From Sipunculus nudus (lineage: Eukaryota; Annelida; Sipuncula; Golfingiida; Sipunculidae), in the NCBI GenBank assembly GCA_026874595.1, contig CM049308.1, positions 38,031,027 through 38,095,026 on the forward strand: a DNA stretch of 64,000 nt, given 5' to 3'. The translations under genes were made by a program, and so were the position numbers. The notes beneath the pieces are model-generated. The model was not told where the DNA came from. It saw only the letters and a program-made list of their open reading frames with translations, and did not search any database. Below, piece by piece: positions 21,545 through 33,930 of this stretch. The number at the start of each line of letters is the position of its first letter. The first letter of the stretch is position 1.

Positions 21545-21690
21545 TGGCCGCCATCTTGGAAATTGCCCGAAAAAAGGGGATGGGTAGCCCGAAAAAATTG
21601 GACCCTAACATTTTATGTTTTTATAACCCCTAATGGTATCAATTTCGGCAGAAAAAATCTTACGGGACACGGTTTTTTACATATCGACCT
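21545..21690 (-). repeat. Dispersed repeat, right member of the inverted pair
   Basis: Reverse-complement partner of 15,075-15,235: GGCCGCCATCTTGGAAA, GCCCGAAAAAATTGGACCCT and AATTTCGGCAGAAAAAATCT in matching order. Confidence 0.6.
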
Positions 21691-21917
21691 GCACTATAAT
21701 GTTGGGGATGGAGTTTTCTGAGAGTTTCTGGAGTTTTCATTATGGAGTTTTCCGTGTGGCGGGTTTAGGAGGCAGTTGGTTCGTGTAGTGTCCAGAGCCG
21801 CTCAAGGTGCTGCAAATAAACACATGAGCAGCTGTTACTGATAGCAAATTCCCTAAGGTTAGTTTTCTTATACTTAGTTTTATAACGCGTCAATCAAGTG
21901 ACGATACAATATATACG

Positions 21918-22020
21918 TAAGGCCATATTTTGACGGACTGTTAGACCCAGCAGTTGCTCTGTAGTTAACACTACGGAGCCATAACTGGGTCTAGATGGAC
22001 AGTGTGTTCAATATCCACTT
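21918..22020. repeat. Foldback of about 100 bp with a tight central hairpin
   Basis: The core 21,943-21,992 pairs AGACCCAG...CTCTGTAGT with ACTACGGAGC...CTGGGTCT around a TAAC loop. Weaker pairing extends outward to GTAAGGCCATATT and its partner AATATCCACTTTAC. It could be the relic of a small foldback transposon or a transcribed hairpin. Confidence 0.6.
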
Positions 22021-24480
22021 TACTCTCCAAATCCCCTGCTTAATCGAAGCAGGTACTAACAAATCAAAACGTAACTTACCCACGAATTTCTCACGTATTT
22101 ACTTGTGATATTATGGAATGTGACAATTCTCAACAATTAGTTGATTATCCACTGAAGCAAGATGTCTGCAGTACATTTACGACTGACGTACACGACAAGA
22201 CATGTTAGCTTTCTTTGTACCAGGAAGAAATCCATTCGGTAACACCTATAAGGTAAGGGTAAAAATGACTCGGTGATGAGACACGACCCTGTTCCTAACG
22301 ATTAATATCACAGGGTAGTGTTTTTTTAGAAATCCATAACCCGTCGTGTGTGTTTGCACGTATTCAACAAAGACTGCTCTATTTACTTTAGTGTGGCTAG
22401 ACCGCGCCAAGACTGTACGCTCTATAGCGTTTTGTTTATGTTGTTGATCGTAGATAACGACAATGCTGGAAGATCATAAGGCTAGTTATGAAGTAATAAG
22501 GTAGGTGGCATAAGCACAAGCGTGCACGTTATGAATTTTGAACATGACACAACAGCCTCGCCTCTTGCCTTCCCATCGCAATATGTATATTGATTTACGA
22601 TTTCACAAAAAAAGTTCTACGATCTTGGTTTGTTGTTGTATCGTATTGTTTTGACTCTTGCTGTACATATACAAAACATACATATATTTTTATATATATT
22701 CTTATCTTATCTATTCTTGTATCAAATTTGTTTACCAATAAAATAGATTTGTTTACCAATAAAATACAGTGGCGGATCCAGAGCCCCCCCCCCCCCCCCG
22801 TTGAGCTGTAAAATCTCTCATATCTCTCATTTTACTTATTTATTTTCCCAGTTATTCGTTTTTCGTGATTTTTTTTTCAATTTTATTCCTAGCAATTAGA
22901 TTCTTTAGTTATCCACAGTTTATTGTTTTCTAGTACATCAATTGAGGATATTATGCTGTGATTTGCTCCATTAATTATTATAACATCCAAATATTAATAT
23001 ACTGAGAGAGGCGGTCTTTTCGTCATTATAACAGCCTATTTTTTATTAGGCTGAAAATTTATAGCGTAATAATAATAATAATGATAATAATAATAATAAT
23101 TTTAATAATACAAAGCAAAACATTACATCCACAGTTAAAGAACTTTTTTCTCTTAATACCCATCAAACCTTAGCACTGTGTCAGCGCCCCCTTGCAGCGT
23201 CAGCAAATTACCCTTTCTTACGTTGAAATAGGTCAGCTCGACTTCGGCCGGGTTCGTCCAGAATTGGTTTTCCATTGGGCGAGTTAACCTGCAGACTTAA
23301 TTATGTAATGAAACAATATGGAATATGATCCCTTTGCATGGGCACACTGAAACAAGCATTTCCAAGGGGTCTCTACAGAGGAGTTGTGACAGAGGTTTAG
23401 TGCCGCTGTCAATAATAACATGGATGTCCAAATTGTATGTATTTCGTACGCGATGAGAGTAACCCCGCGCGTTGTTTTGGGTAATAGTTTAAACCTTTAA
23501 TTTGATGTTTGGCAGAGGTGGGGAGATTTTTGGGGAGTTAGTAGTTCAGGTAGTTTTCCCAGACTTGTTCACATGTTATGCATTGGCTTTGTTATTCGGA
23601 CAGTTAGTTGGTCTAAGTCATGAGGAATTTGAATGCTATGTTTATGTGAGTCACTGTGGTCAACTTATGAAGAATCACCATTCAGTGAATGCCTTAAGAT
23701 AAAATATGCAGTCCCTGCGGATAGATTTTGGGCAGGGCAGAAAACAGGTGAAACTTGGACGGAGAGTAAGTTAGGATGAGCTTCGATGGCTTACAAATGC
23801 CACTGGTTGTCCAAGTGTCTTCATTTTGCTTAGCCTGTGTTTACCAGGCGCGATTTTTCTTCTCAAGTTACTTTATCGTGAACCATTTTTAGGTATATCA
23901 GTGAAAATTTCAAAATTAGAATTTTTACATGAAAAATATACTGTCAGTTTTGTCTTTATTTCAGGATCATAAAAATTCTTAAACTGATTTAATATGACTA
24001 TTAATAGCAAAGTTATGGACATTTATTGGTTATTAAATCCAAGCTAATTGGGACCCATCTTTCAAGGAAAACCTGTGACCAGCAGGGTGCTGGCTCCACT
24101 AATTAGGAGGCGTGGCCCTCCACTGCAGCAGGCTGTCAAACACTAATTAGTGGGTGTGGCCCTACCCAAGCCAAAACTGAGAAATAAAACAAATTCAGCA
24201 CACAAAACATTTATTTACATGCAATATAAAAATGCAACTACTTATTGTAGTATATTTGTGTATGCATCCTTGTTTATGAGGTCTCCAGGTAAGAATTCTG
24301 CCTTTGTCTTTTTATCCATCTGAAAAAACATTAAGAAATAAAAATTGTAAAAATAAAGGTTAAATTCCAGTTATATCAATATGATATGTAACACTGAAAA
24401 TAATTTGGTATTCATATTTTAAATTATATATATAAAAGTACAATTTTTTTTATATGTAAATTAATAAATTATATGGGCCA
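22021..24480. other. No gene; short repeats
   Basis: A 22-bp tandem duplication (tttgtttaccaataaaata) lies at about 22,725-22,767, directly followed by CAGTGGCGGATCCAGAG and a run of 16 C. An (AAT)n run is at about 23,070-23,110. No exon or transposase recognised. Confidence 0.5.
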
Positions 24481-24499
24481 AATATTATATATATAAATA

Positions 24500-24590
24500 T
24501 TATATGTACATAATACATATATATATATATATATTTATTCCATAATTAATACATATATATATATATATATTTATTCCATAATTATAAGAA
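24500..24590. repeat. Duplicated 38-bp AT-rich unit with (TA)n
   Basis: The unit reading taatacatatata...tttattccataatta occurs twice back to back. Confidence 0.8.
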
Positions 24591-27500
24591 ATAGGTACAG
24601 AAAATTGGAAATCATATGAAAAATATAAATAAAATAAATTCTTACATGCAAAAAAAAAATATTATTAAGAATAAAAACGGCTTCTGATATACCTACCATT
24701 TTCCGGGCGCTATGCGTTTTTTAGACACGCCGTAAAATGGAATTCTCACGCGGAATAACTCCCATGGGCTCTGATTGCAGCCCGATCCAGCGGGTTTTGA
24801 CATCATCGGTCCAAGTGCTTTACCGCCCGCCAAGTAAATGCCTAACGTGATTTTACAGAAGCGGATCGGGGGGGGGGGGGGGGGCGTACCAGGGTGTCCG
24901 GAACCCCTCCCCCTTTTTTTTCATCTGAAACAATTTTTTTAATGGTTTCAGGCAAAATTTTGCGGCCTTGACACCCCCTTCTCGCTTCCGCACCTGGGGA
25001 CCTTTTTATTAGGTATTTCATTAGTCCTCCTTGGTTTTACCCGCCCCCACCTTTTCCGAAATCCTGGATCAGCCCATGTTTTTATCGCATTTCGCACACA
25101 ATGTTCTGTTTTCGCAATTCGTATATACGCAGCTATGGTTAAATAGCTCACACATTACAGCGATAACGCCTTATTTCAGCCTACCCGTAAGGTAGTTCTT
25201 CGCGATTATGATTAAACATCGTGCTTTTGAATCTTTCGAATATTTATGATATCATTGATACTCTAAACTTAGTTAAATCTGTGTCCAATAGCAGAACTTC
25301 ATAGGGAAATTTATTTTTTTTCCTTCGGACGATTAAAAGTAAAAGTGTGGTGCAGCGGTATAGTGACATCTCGTTCGGCCCGTACATTATGTTATACTCC
25401 GAACTCAAAACATCATTAATCAGCAAATCTTGTAACACTGATTTTAAAATGCGGTCAGCGTGGTCCATATATACATTTGATGTAACACTCACATTAATAA
25501 TTTACTTAATCAGGAAGGGATTATGTTACAGCTCAGCTCCCTTTTATAACTGCATGTTATATATAAACAGAATATCGACATACCTGGTAAGCTGTCTGTT
25601 GGTACATAAGGGAGAAAAATAAAATTTATATTACACAAGATTAGATATTGCTCCGCATATACTAATGATTATGTCACAAACACTTTATCTCAAAGGGTTG
25701 TATTGACTCATCCATAACCGGTCTTATGTGTAAGTACATATCAAACAGAGAATTTTTTTTATGGCTAGACGTCGTGTGGGTTACAGGATTATTGACAGTT
25801 TTACCCTGACATTGGGCTGGCCCGAGTTTTTCAGTATTTGGGCCGTAAGATTTTCTACAGAATATCTATTTCTCGGCTGCGATGGGTTTTGATTGTCAGA
25901 AAACGCTTAAAGTAGATTAAGTTAAATCAAACTTCATCATTTGACTGTGAAGAAAACCGAGTGTCTGGTTTATTTAATGGCCTGCATGGTAAACTTCATT
26001 CCCTGCGAGTCTGTATAAATTAAGTAGCATATTTTAAATAATACATAAAAGAGCATGGGAAGGACTTTTATGTATTATTTTAAATATGCTAATGTCTTAA
26101 TGTAAAGCAAATAAGAGCAATTCCTTGGATTAGATTGTATATAAATAATGTATAATAATAATAAATTATATATAATTATAATAAATAATGTATAAAAATA
26201 ACAGTAATGATAATAATAATAATAAAGTACCTGTGCTTATTGGCATAATGAAGGCTTTTGTTGACCATTCAGGGCTTAATTTTCTTTGTCCTGTAAGGGG
26301 GGGGGGGGGTCACTGACGTTTTTTGTTGGGCCACGCATCTGGTTAATTTTTGTTACATAATAAGTCGGTAGATGGCAGGAACGTGCATGCTTTAACACAT
26401 TCACCACACACCAGATCCGTCTATGAAGACCTGGGATAGATCTCACACACACATTTACTCGCATTGCACGTTTTAATTTAGGCCGAAATCGAGCCATTGC
26501 GCCTAAGAAGTGTAAATTACATAAATTAAATGAATGGAGCAAATACAGAGTATGCGTCGAAAGCATCCATGTCAAATATTACCAACAATAGGTATTTTTC
26601 CGTGAAACATATCTAACACATTGATAAACCTGTGGATCTGTTTTGCGGTGTATTATCCTTGACGCGGTATTGTAAATATAAACAGAAACTTATGCACGTG
26701 CTGTGTTGGATAGTTTACGTGTTACAACTGGTTGCAGAATTGTTGACGATGTAAATGCAAGCTGAAAGTGCAGCGACACCAGTGGTCTTTTCAACATTAT
26801 GCAAAAGGATTACCTGCATGAATTCGGGGATTAACTATTATTGCATGCTGACATAAGACATGAGTGCCAATTCAAGGGATCTCAAGTCACATGTTGTTTA
26901 CATTTACTGATCATCCGAGTGCGTCGGTGACTAGGTCAAATGTCAGGTCAAATATGTTTAGGGCCTAAGTCTATCACTGTCAGCAGGGTTTATCATATGC
27001 ACAAGAGCTCTTAACCCTGCGCGGAGGTTGGTTTTCAATTAGAAACTGACAATAGCGTCACCTAGTGGTAGAAAGGATGCGTAAAGAGTGTATAATTCTA
27101 TGTATTTTTGCAAATGAATTTCTTGTATGCAGACACCAGGGATATGCAACATCAACTGACTTTGGCGTGATAACTCTGTATGCAAATTTAACAAGGCTGC
27201 ATATCCCACATATTGGACAGTCCGTTGGTCAGTGCCTGTAGTCAGCGTTCATATTCACTGATGTTCTCGGGAACACGGTGCGTTTTGATTGATTTTACAT
27301 ATCTCAAAGGGATAAAACAACTATTAGCGACCTTGCAGGTGTAATTTTATCAGATATCAGTGGTGAGTGTTTCCATTAATCAAGCGTTATGGAAACTAAA
27401 TTTTTGTTTACAGATTATTTATACAGTTACAGTTAACGGCATAGTTTTGAAGAATAGACAGTCAAAGTAAAGAAACTCAGTTTTTGTAAAGATGGTATAT

Positions 27501-28560
27501 GCTAGAACAACAGTTCCGTTGACGCTTGCTATATCAACCATCTCCAACACAATTTATGTCAAATTCCTGAATTTAAACAGAGTTTATATGATCATAAATT
27601 CTTTGACCTACGAAAGCAACGAAAATAAAACCCTGAAGAATATTTCTGTAAGTTACACTTGACAGAGAAAAAAACAGTCATACTCACCACTAAAACCTAT
27701 TTTATTCCAAAGATGAAAGATGATAACATAAGGAGGTGAACAGCAGAAGTCCGTCTGTGTCAGTGTCTGAACAGGTGAACAAGTTCCAACCTGGTTGGTA
27801 CGAGCCCGGCACCTGTCGGGTTTTCTAGGTACTAGACTTGACAACATCACAACGTGCTCTAAAACACGATATATCCGGCACCGTTTTGTATATATATATG
27901 TATGTAGGTTGATAAAGTACGGCCGTTGTGTTTACATTCGGTTAATGTTTAGTCACTGGTGTACTTGCGGCAACTATATGTATCAATCACTAACAAATAA
28001 TCCATTAATTATTTTGCACTTGAAGTCCCGTTTAGTTTCATTCGAAATACGATAAATGGCGCTGCAAGTCCAACCAGTGAACAGTGCTCTTGGTCCCGAT
28101 TGATGTCACTGATACAGCTCCTTCCCGAAACAAGCTGGAATTTCGACGGAATTTATTTATCACCCTCACAGAGCACACTTGGTATAGTTCCCAAGACCAA
28201 AAGCTGACATATCAGAGGCGTAGCGACAAAGGAGTTTTGTGACTGACAACAGTTTAGTACCACCAGTAACATGATAAATAGGCCTAAATATAATTGTATT
28301 TCTTGTTTTTCAAACCACAAGACCAAACAGAGAGAGAGAGAGAGAGAATCTTACACATGTACAATGGAGGAATGCTAATATGTGAAAAATCGTCTTCTCG
28401 AGATATGCAGATAATGTCGTATACTGGATGTGTGGAAGTCTTAAAACTTTTCAGCTAACCACCGTTCCCCTGTACAAAGTCATCCAATTGCCTACACTTA
28501 CGAGCCAATTCCATTCAATCTGTCTTCCTTAATCTCTTTGCTTTTCCTTTCTCTTTGCAA
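24591..28560. other. No gene recognised
   Basis: Contains a G tract of about 17 at 24,869 preceded by GCGGATC, a G tract of about 12 at 26,297, AAT-rich microsatellites at about 26,140-26,225, and a short (GA)n at about 28,330. No exon with clear homology was seen on either strand. Confidence 0.45.
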
Positions 28561-28576
28561 ACACATTCGCTTGGCT

Positions 28577-28683
<107 letters not shown>

Positions 28684-29159
28684 TTAAAGCCCATTTTTTA
28701 ACCATATTGTGATACATGTAAATGGATTTGGCACTCGGTTACATTATGCCCAACCAGTTTCAGCCTTAAGAATTTACGGTAAATGTACATTCAAATGTTC
28801 TCTAATTTAAGAAATTTGAATATATTCAGAAGTTTTATTAAGAAATTCAGACGCATAAAACCTGGTCATTACAGTCAGAATTCCAATGGAAAATATAGGA
28901 GAAAGATATACTGAATTACTGAATCTATAGAGCGATTACCATACATTAAAACTGAACTGAGAGGAAACAGATTGATCTTAAAAACTCAAAATTAACTCAG
29001 ATAAGTGAAAGCTTGTTGACTAAAAGTAAGTATTTGTTGCTTATATTCACAGCTAGCTATATAAACATTAAAAAAATATGGTTTTTACATTTATACCAGT
29101 TACAAATTATCAAATATTTTACTCATACTTCAAAATCGCTACTACAAAATCTATTTCCT

Positions 29160-29165
29160 TTTATT
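29160..29165 (-). promoter_or_regulatory. Candidate poly(A) signal AATAAA for the IFI44-like gene
   Basis: AATAAA on the minus strand, about 138 nt after the stop codon at 29,303-29,305. Position and sequence suit a 3' end, but AT-rich DNA gives such hexamers by chance. Confidence 0.4.
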
Positions 29166-29302
29166 AATACTACATGTATATATCTACCAGACCATCTTAC
29201 ACCATGCTTTTTACAAAATAGCTGTTCTCATTCATGAAAAATGTCTCCATGACAGACATTGCCTCTCCTTTTTTTGCAATATTATACCGTACAGAAGAAC
29301 GT

Positions 29303-29655
29303 TTAACTTGGCGAGTATAGGTCCTCCTGTTTCTTGCTTGACCTCTTGACCTCCTGTGGTGAGAGGGAGGCTCCCGCTTCTCCAATCAGATCCAGCTGGT
29401 CATCTAAGAAGTTATCCGCGAAGCGCAGGATCTGACGTAGAGCCAGAAGTGCCAGGATGTCGACCTTGTGATCGAGCTCAGCCTCGGATTCGTAGTTTTT
29501 GACTGGCAGCACGTGAGACTTGGGAACGCCCACCGTGGACGCTGCCTCCTCCACAGCTTGCAGGATGGCCCCGCTGTTGAAGACAGTTGATGTGTCTTCT
29601 GCCACACCTTGGCAGGCCTGGTCCACGTGCGTCAGTAAAACAACCAGCGGAATGC
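29303..29655 (-). CDS. Last exon of an IFI44-like GTPase gene (partial)
   Basis: About 117 codons matching the C-terminal part of IFI44/IFI44L-like proteins, a GTPase-related family linked to interferon-type and antiviral responses in vertebrates and expanded in many invertebrates. The exon opens after the acceptor CATCTGCAG|GCATTCC, in phase 1, with GIPLVVLLTHVDQAC. THVD sits where GTPases carry the (N/T)KxD guanine-specificity motif. Further on are VGVPKSHVLPVKNYE and DILALLALRQILRFADNFLDD, then a Lys/Ser-rich tail to TAA. The apparent frame upstream of the acceptor is intron. No exon with the P-loop or switch regions is recognised between here and the repeat array at 31.3 kb, so the upstream exons are either far away or lost. 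This exon cannot follow the TLDc exon at 4.7-5.3 kb, because on this strand it lies upstream of it. Confidence 0.8.
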
Positions 29656-31330
29656 CTGCAGATGACATGTTAATCAAATTAAAGAGCACTTTAAGAGCGC
29701 ATGTTCCCCGCCAACACCAAATCAACTCTAGCAGTAATTAACTATTTCTTTCCTGAAGAACAACGAAATTTCATTGAAATGCATTGAGCACTTTTTTATT
29801 TACCATGCAAATTGACAAACAGACATGCAAACAGGCAAAATACCAAATCCTGCGCGCATATCTGGAATCAGAGTTTCTAGATTTTAGTCAAACATGGATG
29901 AGACCTCATTCAAACATTATTGCTTCCTTAACATATTCGTCTTTTTAAACTTTGCAGGGTGGCTTTTATTTAACTCCAGCATATCCTTCTCTTGTCGTAT
30001 ATTAAATACAATATTACTGTGCGTTGAGAATATCACTGATGTTTAGACTAGTAATACTCAACATTGAATTTTAAACAAGGGACCCATGGGTCACGGCACT
30101 CAGCCGAATATTTTAAAAGTTTTGAAAATGCAAAATATAGCTGTTTTTTTTTTTAATATTAACAAGTGCAAAATAGATTTATTTATATTTCTATTTTATA
30201 AATTAGCCCTTCAAAAGTTAAGAAGAAATGGCCGGGCTATCAGGTGACAATCAAATACTAAACATATGTTTGCCAAACTAATACTATGCACTTTAACTGA
30301 CTATATCAAAGAAACAGGACCCTCTCATGATCAAATATTTCTAGACCTATCAGTGTTTCAGCTATGTAACAGTAATATGTGCATAAATAACCACTGCACT
30401 AGGAATGTATGAACCCCTATCAATAAGAGAATAAGGAAGAAAGTGGAAATTAGCGAATAATAATAATAAAAATTTAATTCATTAACTGAAATAAATGCTG
30501 CAAACAATTAAGATTTTCCATTTTCAAATGAGCATAAACTAAATCTGATGAAAACATATTGCCCGGTGTACTGAATACATGAAAATTGTGACCTGAAACT
30601 TATTATATGAAAGGATAAATTTGACCGACAAAAATGTGTAAATATAATTAATCATTCCAAAAACAGGTTAAACATATTTCCAAATTCAAATTCAAATAAT
30701 TTTAATGATGGTTAAATATATTATTTATAGAACTGAACTTATTACAATTTATAGCTTTATACTTTATTGCTGAATTATGCATACTGATTTGTTAAATTAA
30801 ATTTTCATATGGTAAAAGTATATAAAAGAAAATTGATGAAATGCTACATTGTCACATCATGGCATCTTCTGGAGTACTCCTTGAATTACTATTTCAGGAA
30901 AAGATTTGTATACTGGAGTGGAAACAGCATAACAATTGACCTTACCAACACAGCCTACATGCTCTGTCCTTTCAACCTAAGTACGACAATCCGCCCCAAA
31001 ATAACTCCTACACAGAAGACCTTCTATGCCCATGGTTACGAGAACTTTCAAGATGAAAGTGACGTCAAAAAGGTCGATGACGTATGACGCCGCATTTACT
31101 AACGCCATCAGCTGGAATAGCTATATCTCTGTTCTCTAGTCATTGTGAAGTGTACATATTTTGGATTATCTGTACGTGTCATACGAATTACGTGCCAGGT
31201 AAGACCATATAATTCACTCGGTAGTCGGCGGAAAGGCCCCTGCATCCTTTGGCCATGAACTTTTTATACTGTGTCATTTGTATAAAAAAAAACATGCGGA
31301 ATGCGGTTACTGGTACAGACGTCACGTGTT
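29656..31330. other. Probable intron upstream of the IFI44-like exon; no other exon seen
   Basis: AT-rich. ACCCATGGGT at 30,082-30,091 begins a copy of the recurring motif also seen at 14.8, 32.8 and 39.3 kb. A plus-strand frame at 30,809-31,087 has no recognisable motif. Confidence 0.45.
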
Positions 31331-33000
31331 CTGTTTGGAAGAATCGCCAAAATTCTGCAAATTGTGCGCTCGGAGGATATGGGTAACAGAGACCTTATTT
31401 TAGGTGTCAAAGGAGATTTTTTTTATGGACCTCCCTGGATTTCAAGATAGAAGATTCTAGGTGCAATGGTTTCGATTTGTGCCCTGTTAACAGACAACCA
31501 TATTTTTGAAGGTCTCAAAAAATGAGAAAAAAATGCGAAAAATTGAAAAAAAAACGCAGGTGGCGCCACCATTCTACAGGGAATGATGAAACACTCCATG
31601 ATCAATATGCATGCAAAGAATCATGGTGATTAATGCATTAGTTGTTAAGATTCTTGAGTTTTTGTATCAAATTTATAATTATTCTGGCGGGTTATTCTTA
31701 GTCCCATAGCTCGGAGGATATGGGTAACAGAGACCTCATTTCAGGTTCCAATGAAGAATTTTTAGGGACCTCCCAGGATGTGAAGTAGGAAGATTCTAGG
31801 TCCATTGGTTACGATTTGTGCCTGGTTAACGGACTACTGCTGCTTTGAATATCTCAAAAATTGAGAAAAAAATTCGTAAAAATTTTGAAAATCTAGTTTG
31901 CGCCACCATTCTACAGGAAATGATGTAACATTCCATGATCCATTTGCATGCAAAGAATGATGGTGATCAATGCATTAATTGTTCAGATACTGGAGTTTTT
32001 GTATCAAATTTTAAATTATTCTTTGGGGTACTTCATAGTACCCATGCCCCATAGCTCAGAGGTTATGGGTAACAGAGACCTATTTTCATGTTTCAAAGGA
32101 AACTTTCACGGGCCTCCCTACATGTCAAGAGGGAAGATTCTAGGTTCAGTCGTTACGATTTGTGCCCTGTAAACAGATGACTGCATCTTTTAAGGACTCA
32201 AAAATAGAGAAAAAAAATACAAAAAAAATATTTAAAATCCAGTTTGCCCCACCAATCTGCAGGAACTGATGAAACTCGATGACCAATATGCATGCACAGA
32301 ATCATGGTGATCAATGCATTAGTTGCTCAGATACTGAAGCTTTAGTATCCACGTTTTCATTAGAGTGGAGGGTATTAACAAGCACCATAGCTCCGAGGAT
32401 ATGGGTTACAGAGAACTAATTTCACATTTCCACAGAAACTTTTCATGGACCTCCCTTGATGTCAAATTAGAAGATTCCAGGTCTAGCGGTTACGATTTGT
32501 GCCATGTTAACAGATGACACTCCATGGTCAATGTTTATGCAAAAAAGCATGTTGATCAATGCATAAGTTACTCAGATACTGAAGCTTTAGCATCCACTTT
32601 TTTATTTGAGTGGAGGGTACTTACGAGCCCAATAGCTTGAAAAATATGGGTAACAAAGACCTAATTTCAGGTTAGCACGGGGACTTTTTATGGACCTCCC
32701 TGGATGTGAAGTTAAAAGATTCTAGGTAGAATGGTTATGATTTGTGCCTGTTAAAAGAGGACCACATCTTTAAAGGTCTAAAAAATAATGCGTCAAAAAA
32801 TCAACAAGTGACCCATGGGTCATGACGCTCAGCTGACTGGGAAGAGATTCACAAAAGGAAATTTTATCATCAGAATGGTAGATACCCATTCAACTGAAGC
32901 ATCAAACAGATTAACCAACAGGCCAAGATTTAGTCTGTATTTATATATCTGAAAAATAGAGAAAAAATGTGTAAACTTTAAAAACTAGAATATGGGTAGC
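31330..33000 (+). repeat. Satellite-like array, about 340-bp units, first block
   Basis: Units recur with cores (GCGCCACC-like) near 31,559, 31,893 and 32,241 and then a degraded run. Each unit has the same order: core, ctgcaggaactgatgaaac, a stretch like catgatcaatatgcatgcaa, tggtgatcaatgcattagtt, a ggggTACTT step, catagctcgaaggatatggg, taacagagacctaatttc, gattctaggtcc, tacgatttgtgccctgttaa, then A-rich caaaaatagagaaaaaa before the next core. Confidence 0.85.
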
Positions 33001-33930
33001 CGACAAGTGACTACGTGTATCTGCCAAAATCAGAGTGAAGTGAGGCATGGATTGAGTGGCAAGGGGAAACAGAGTGAGGTATGTTGCATATTAGCATGGA
33101 TGTCTGCAGCCTAAATGTGTATGTAGGTTGTGCAACCTACCACAAATCCAGAAAGCTGTCCAAGTTGTATACATATGCAAAATTTTAGGCAGAAAAGTCA
33201 AACCACTACATGGATATGAGTGATTTTAGCCCACGGCAGACAAACAGACAGACGCTGTGCAAAAATGGTTGCAGTTTTGTGTATGATAAAGTCCTATGTA
33301 AGATCTAAACACAAGCACAATTTTGGCCCAATCGGTCAGATGGTTCCTGAGATATTAGCTTGGATGTGTGCAGCGTTAACTAGAATGTAGGTGGCGCCAC
33401 CTGTCATAAAATCAAGAAAGCTATCCAGGATGTATAAACCTGCAAAATTTTAGGCAGTTATGTCAAACCACTACAGAGAAATGAGTGATTTTAGGCCACG
33501 GCAGACCAACAGACAGACGCTGTGCAAAATGTGCAAAAATGGTTGCAGGTGGCCCCTCCAGTTTTGTGTATGATAAAGACCTATGTGAGATTTATACACA
33601 TGCAAAATTTTGGCCAAATCGTTCAAACGGTTCCCGAGATATGAGCTTGGATGTCTGCAGCATAAACTAGAATAAAGGTGGCGCCACCTGTCATAAAATC
33701 AAGAAAGCTATCCAGGATGTATACGCATGCCTAATTTCAGGTGAATTAGTCAATTCACTGCAGAGATATGAGTGATTTTAACCAAAGGCAGATGAACAGA
33801 TGGACACTGTGCAAACATGGTTACAGGTGGCGCCACCATTTTTTGTGTATGTTATAGAGCTATCCAAGGGCTACATTAGTATAAATTTTATTTCCTGATC
33901 AGTCAAACGGTTCCCGAGATATGAGCTTGG
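33000..33930 (+). repeat. Dimeric array of about 140-bp units between the 340-bp blocks
   Basis: Exact GGTGGCGCCACC occurs at 33,390, 33,677 and 33,826. The spacing from 33,390 to 33,677 is 287 bp, made of two related halves. Halves share segments like aagctatccaggatgtata, caaaattttaggc, cagaga(a/t)atgagtgatttta and acagacgctgtgcaaa. It is the same family as 0.5-1.9 kb but in opposite orientation. Confidence 0.8.
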
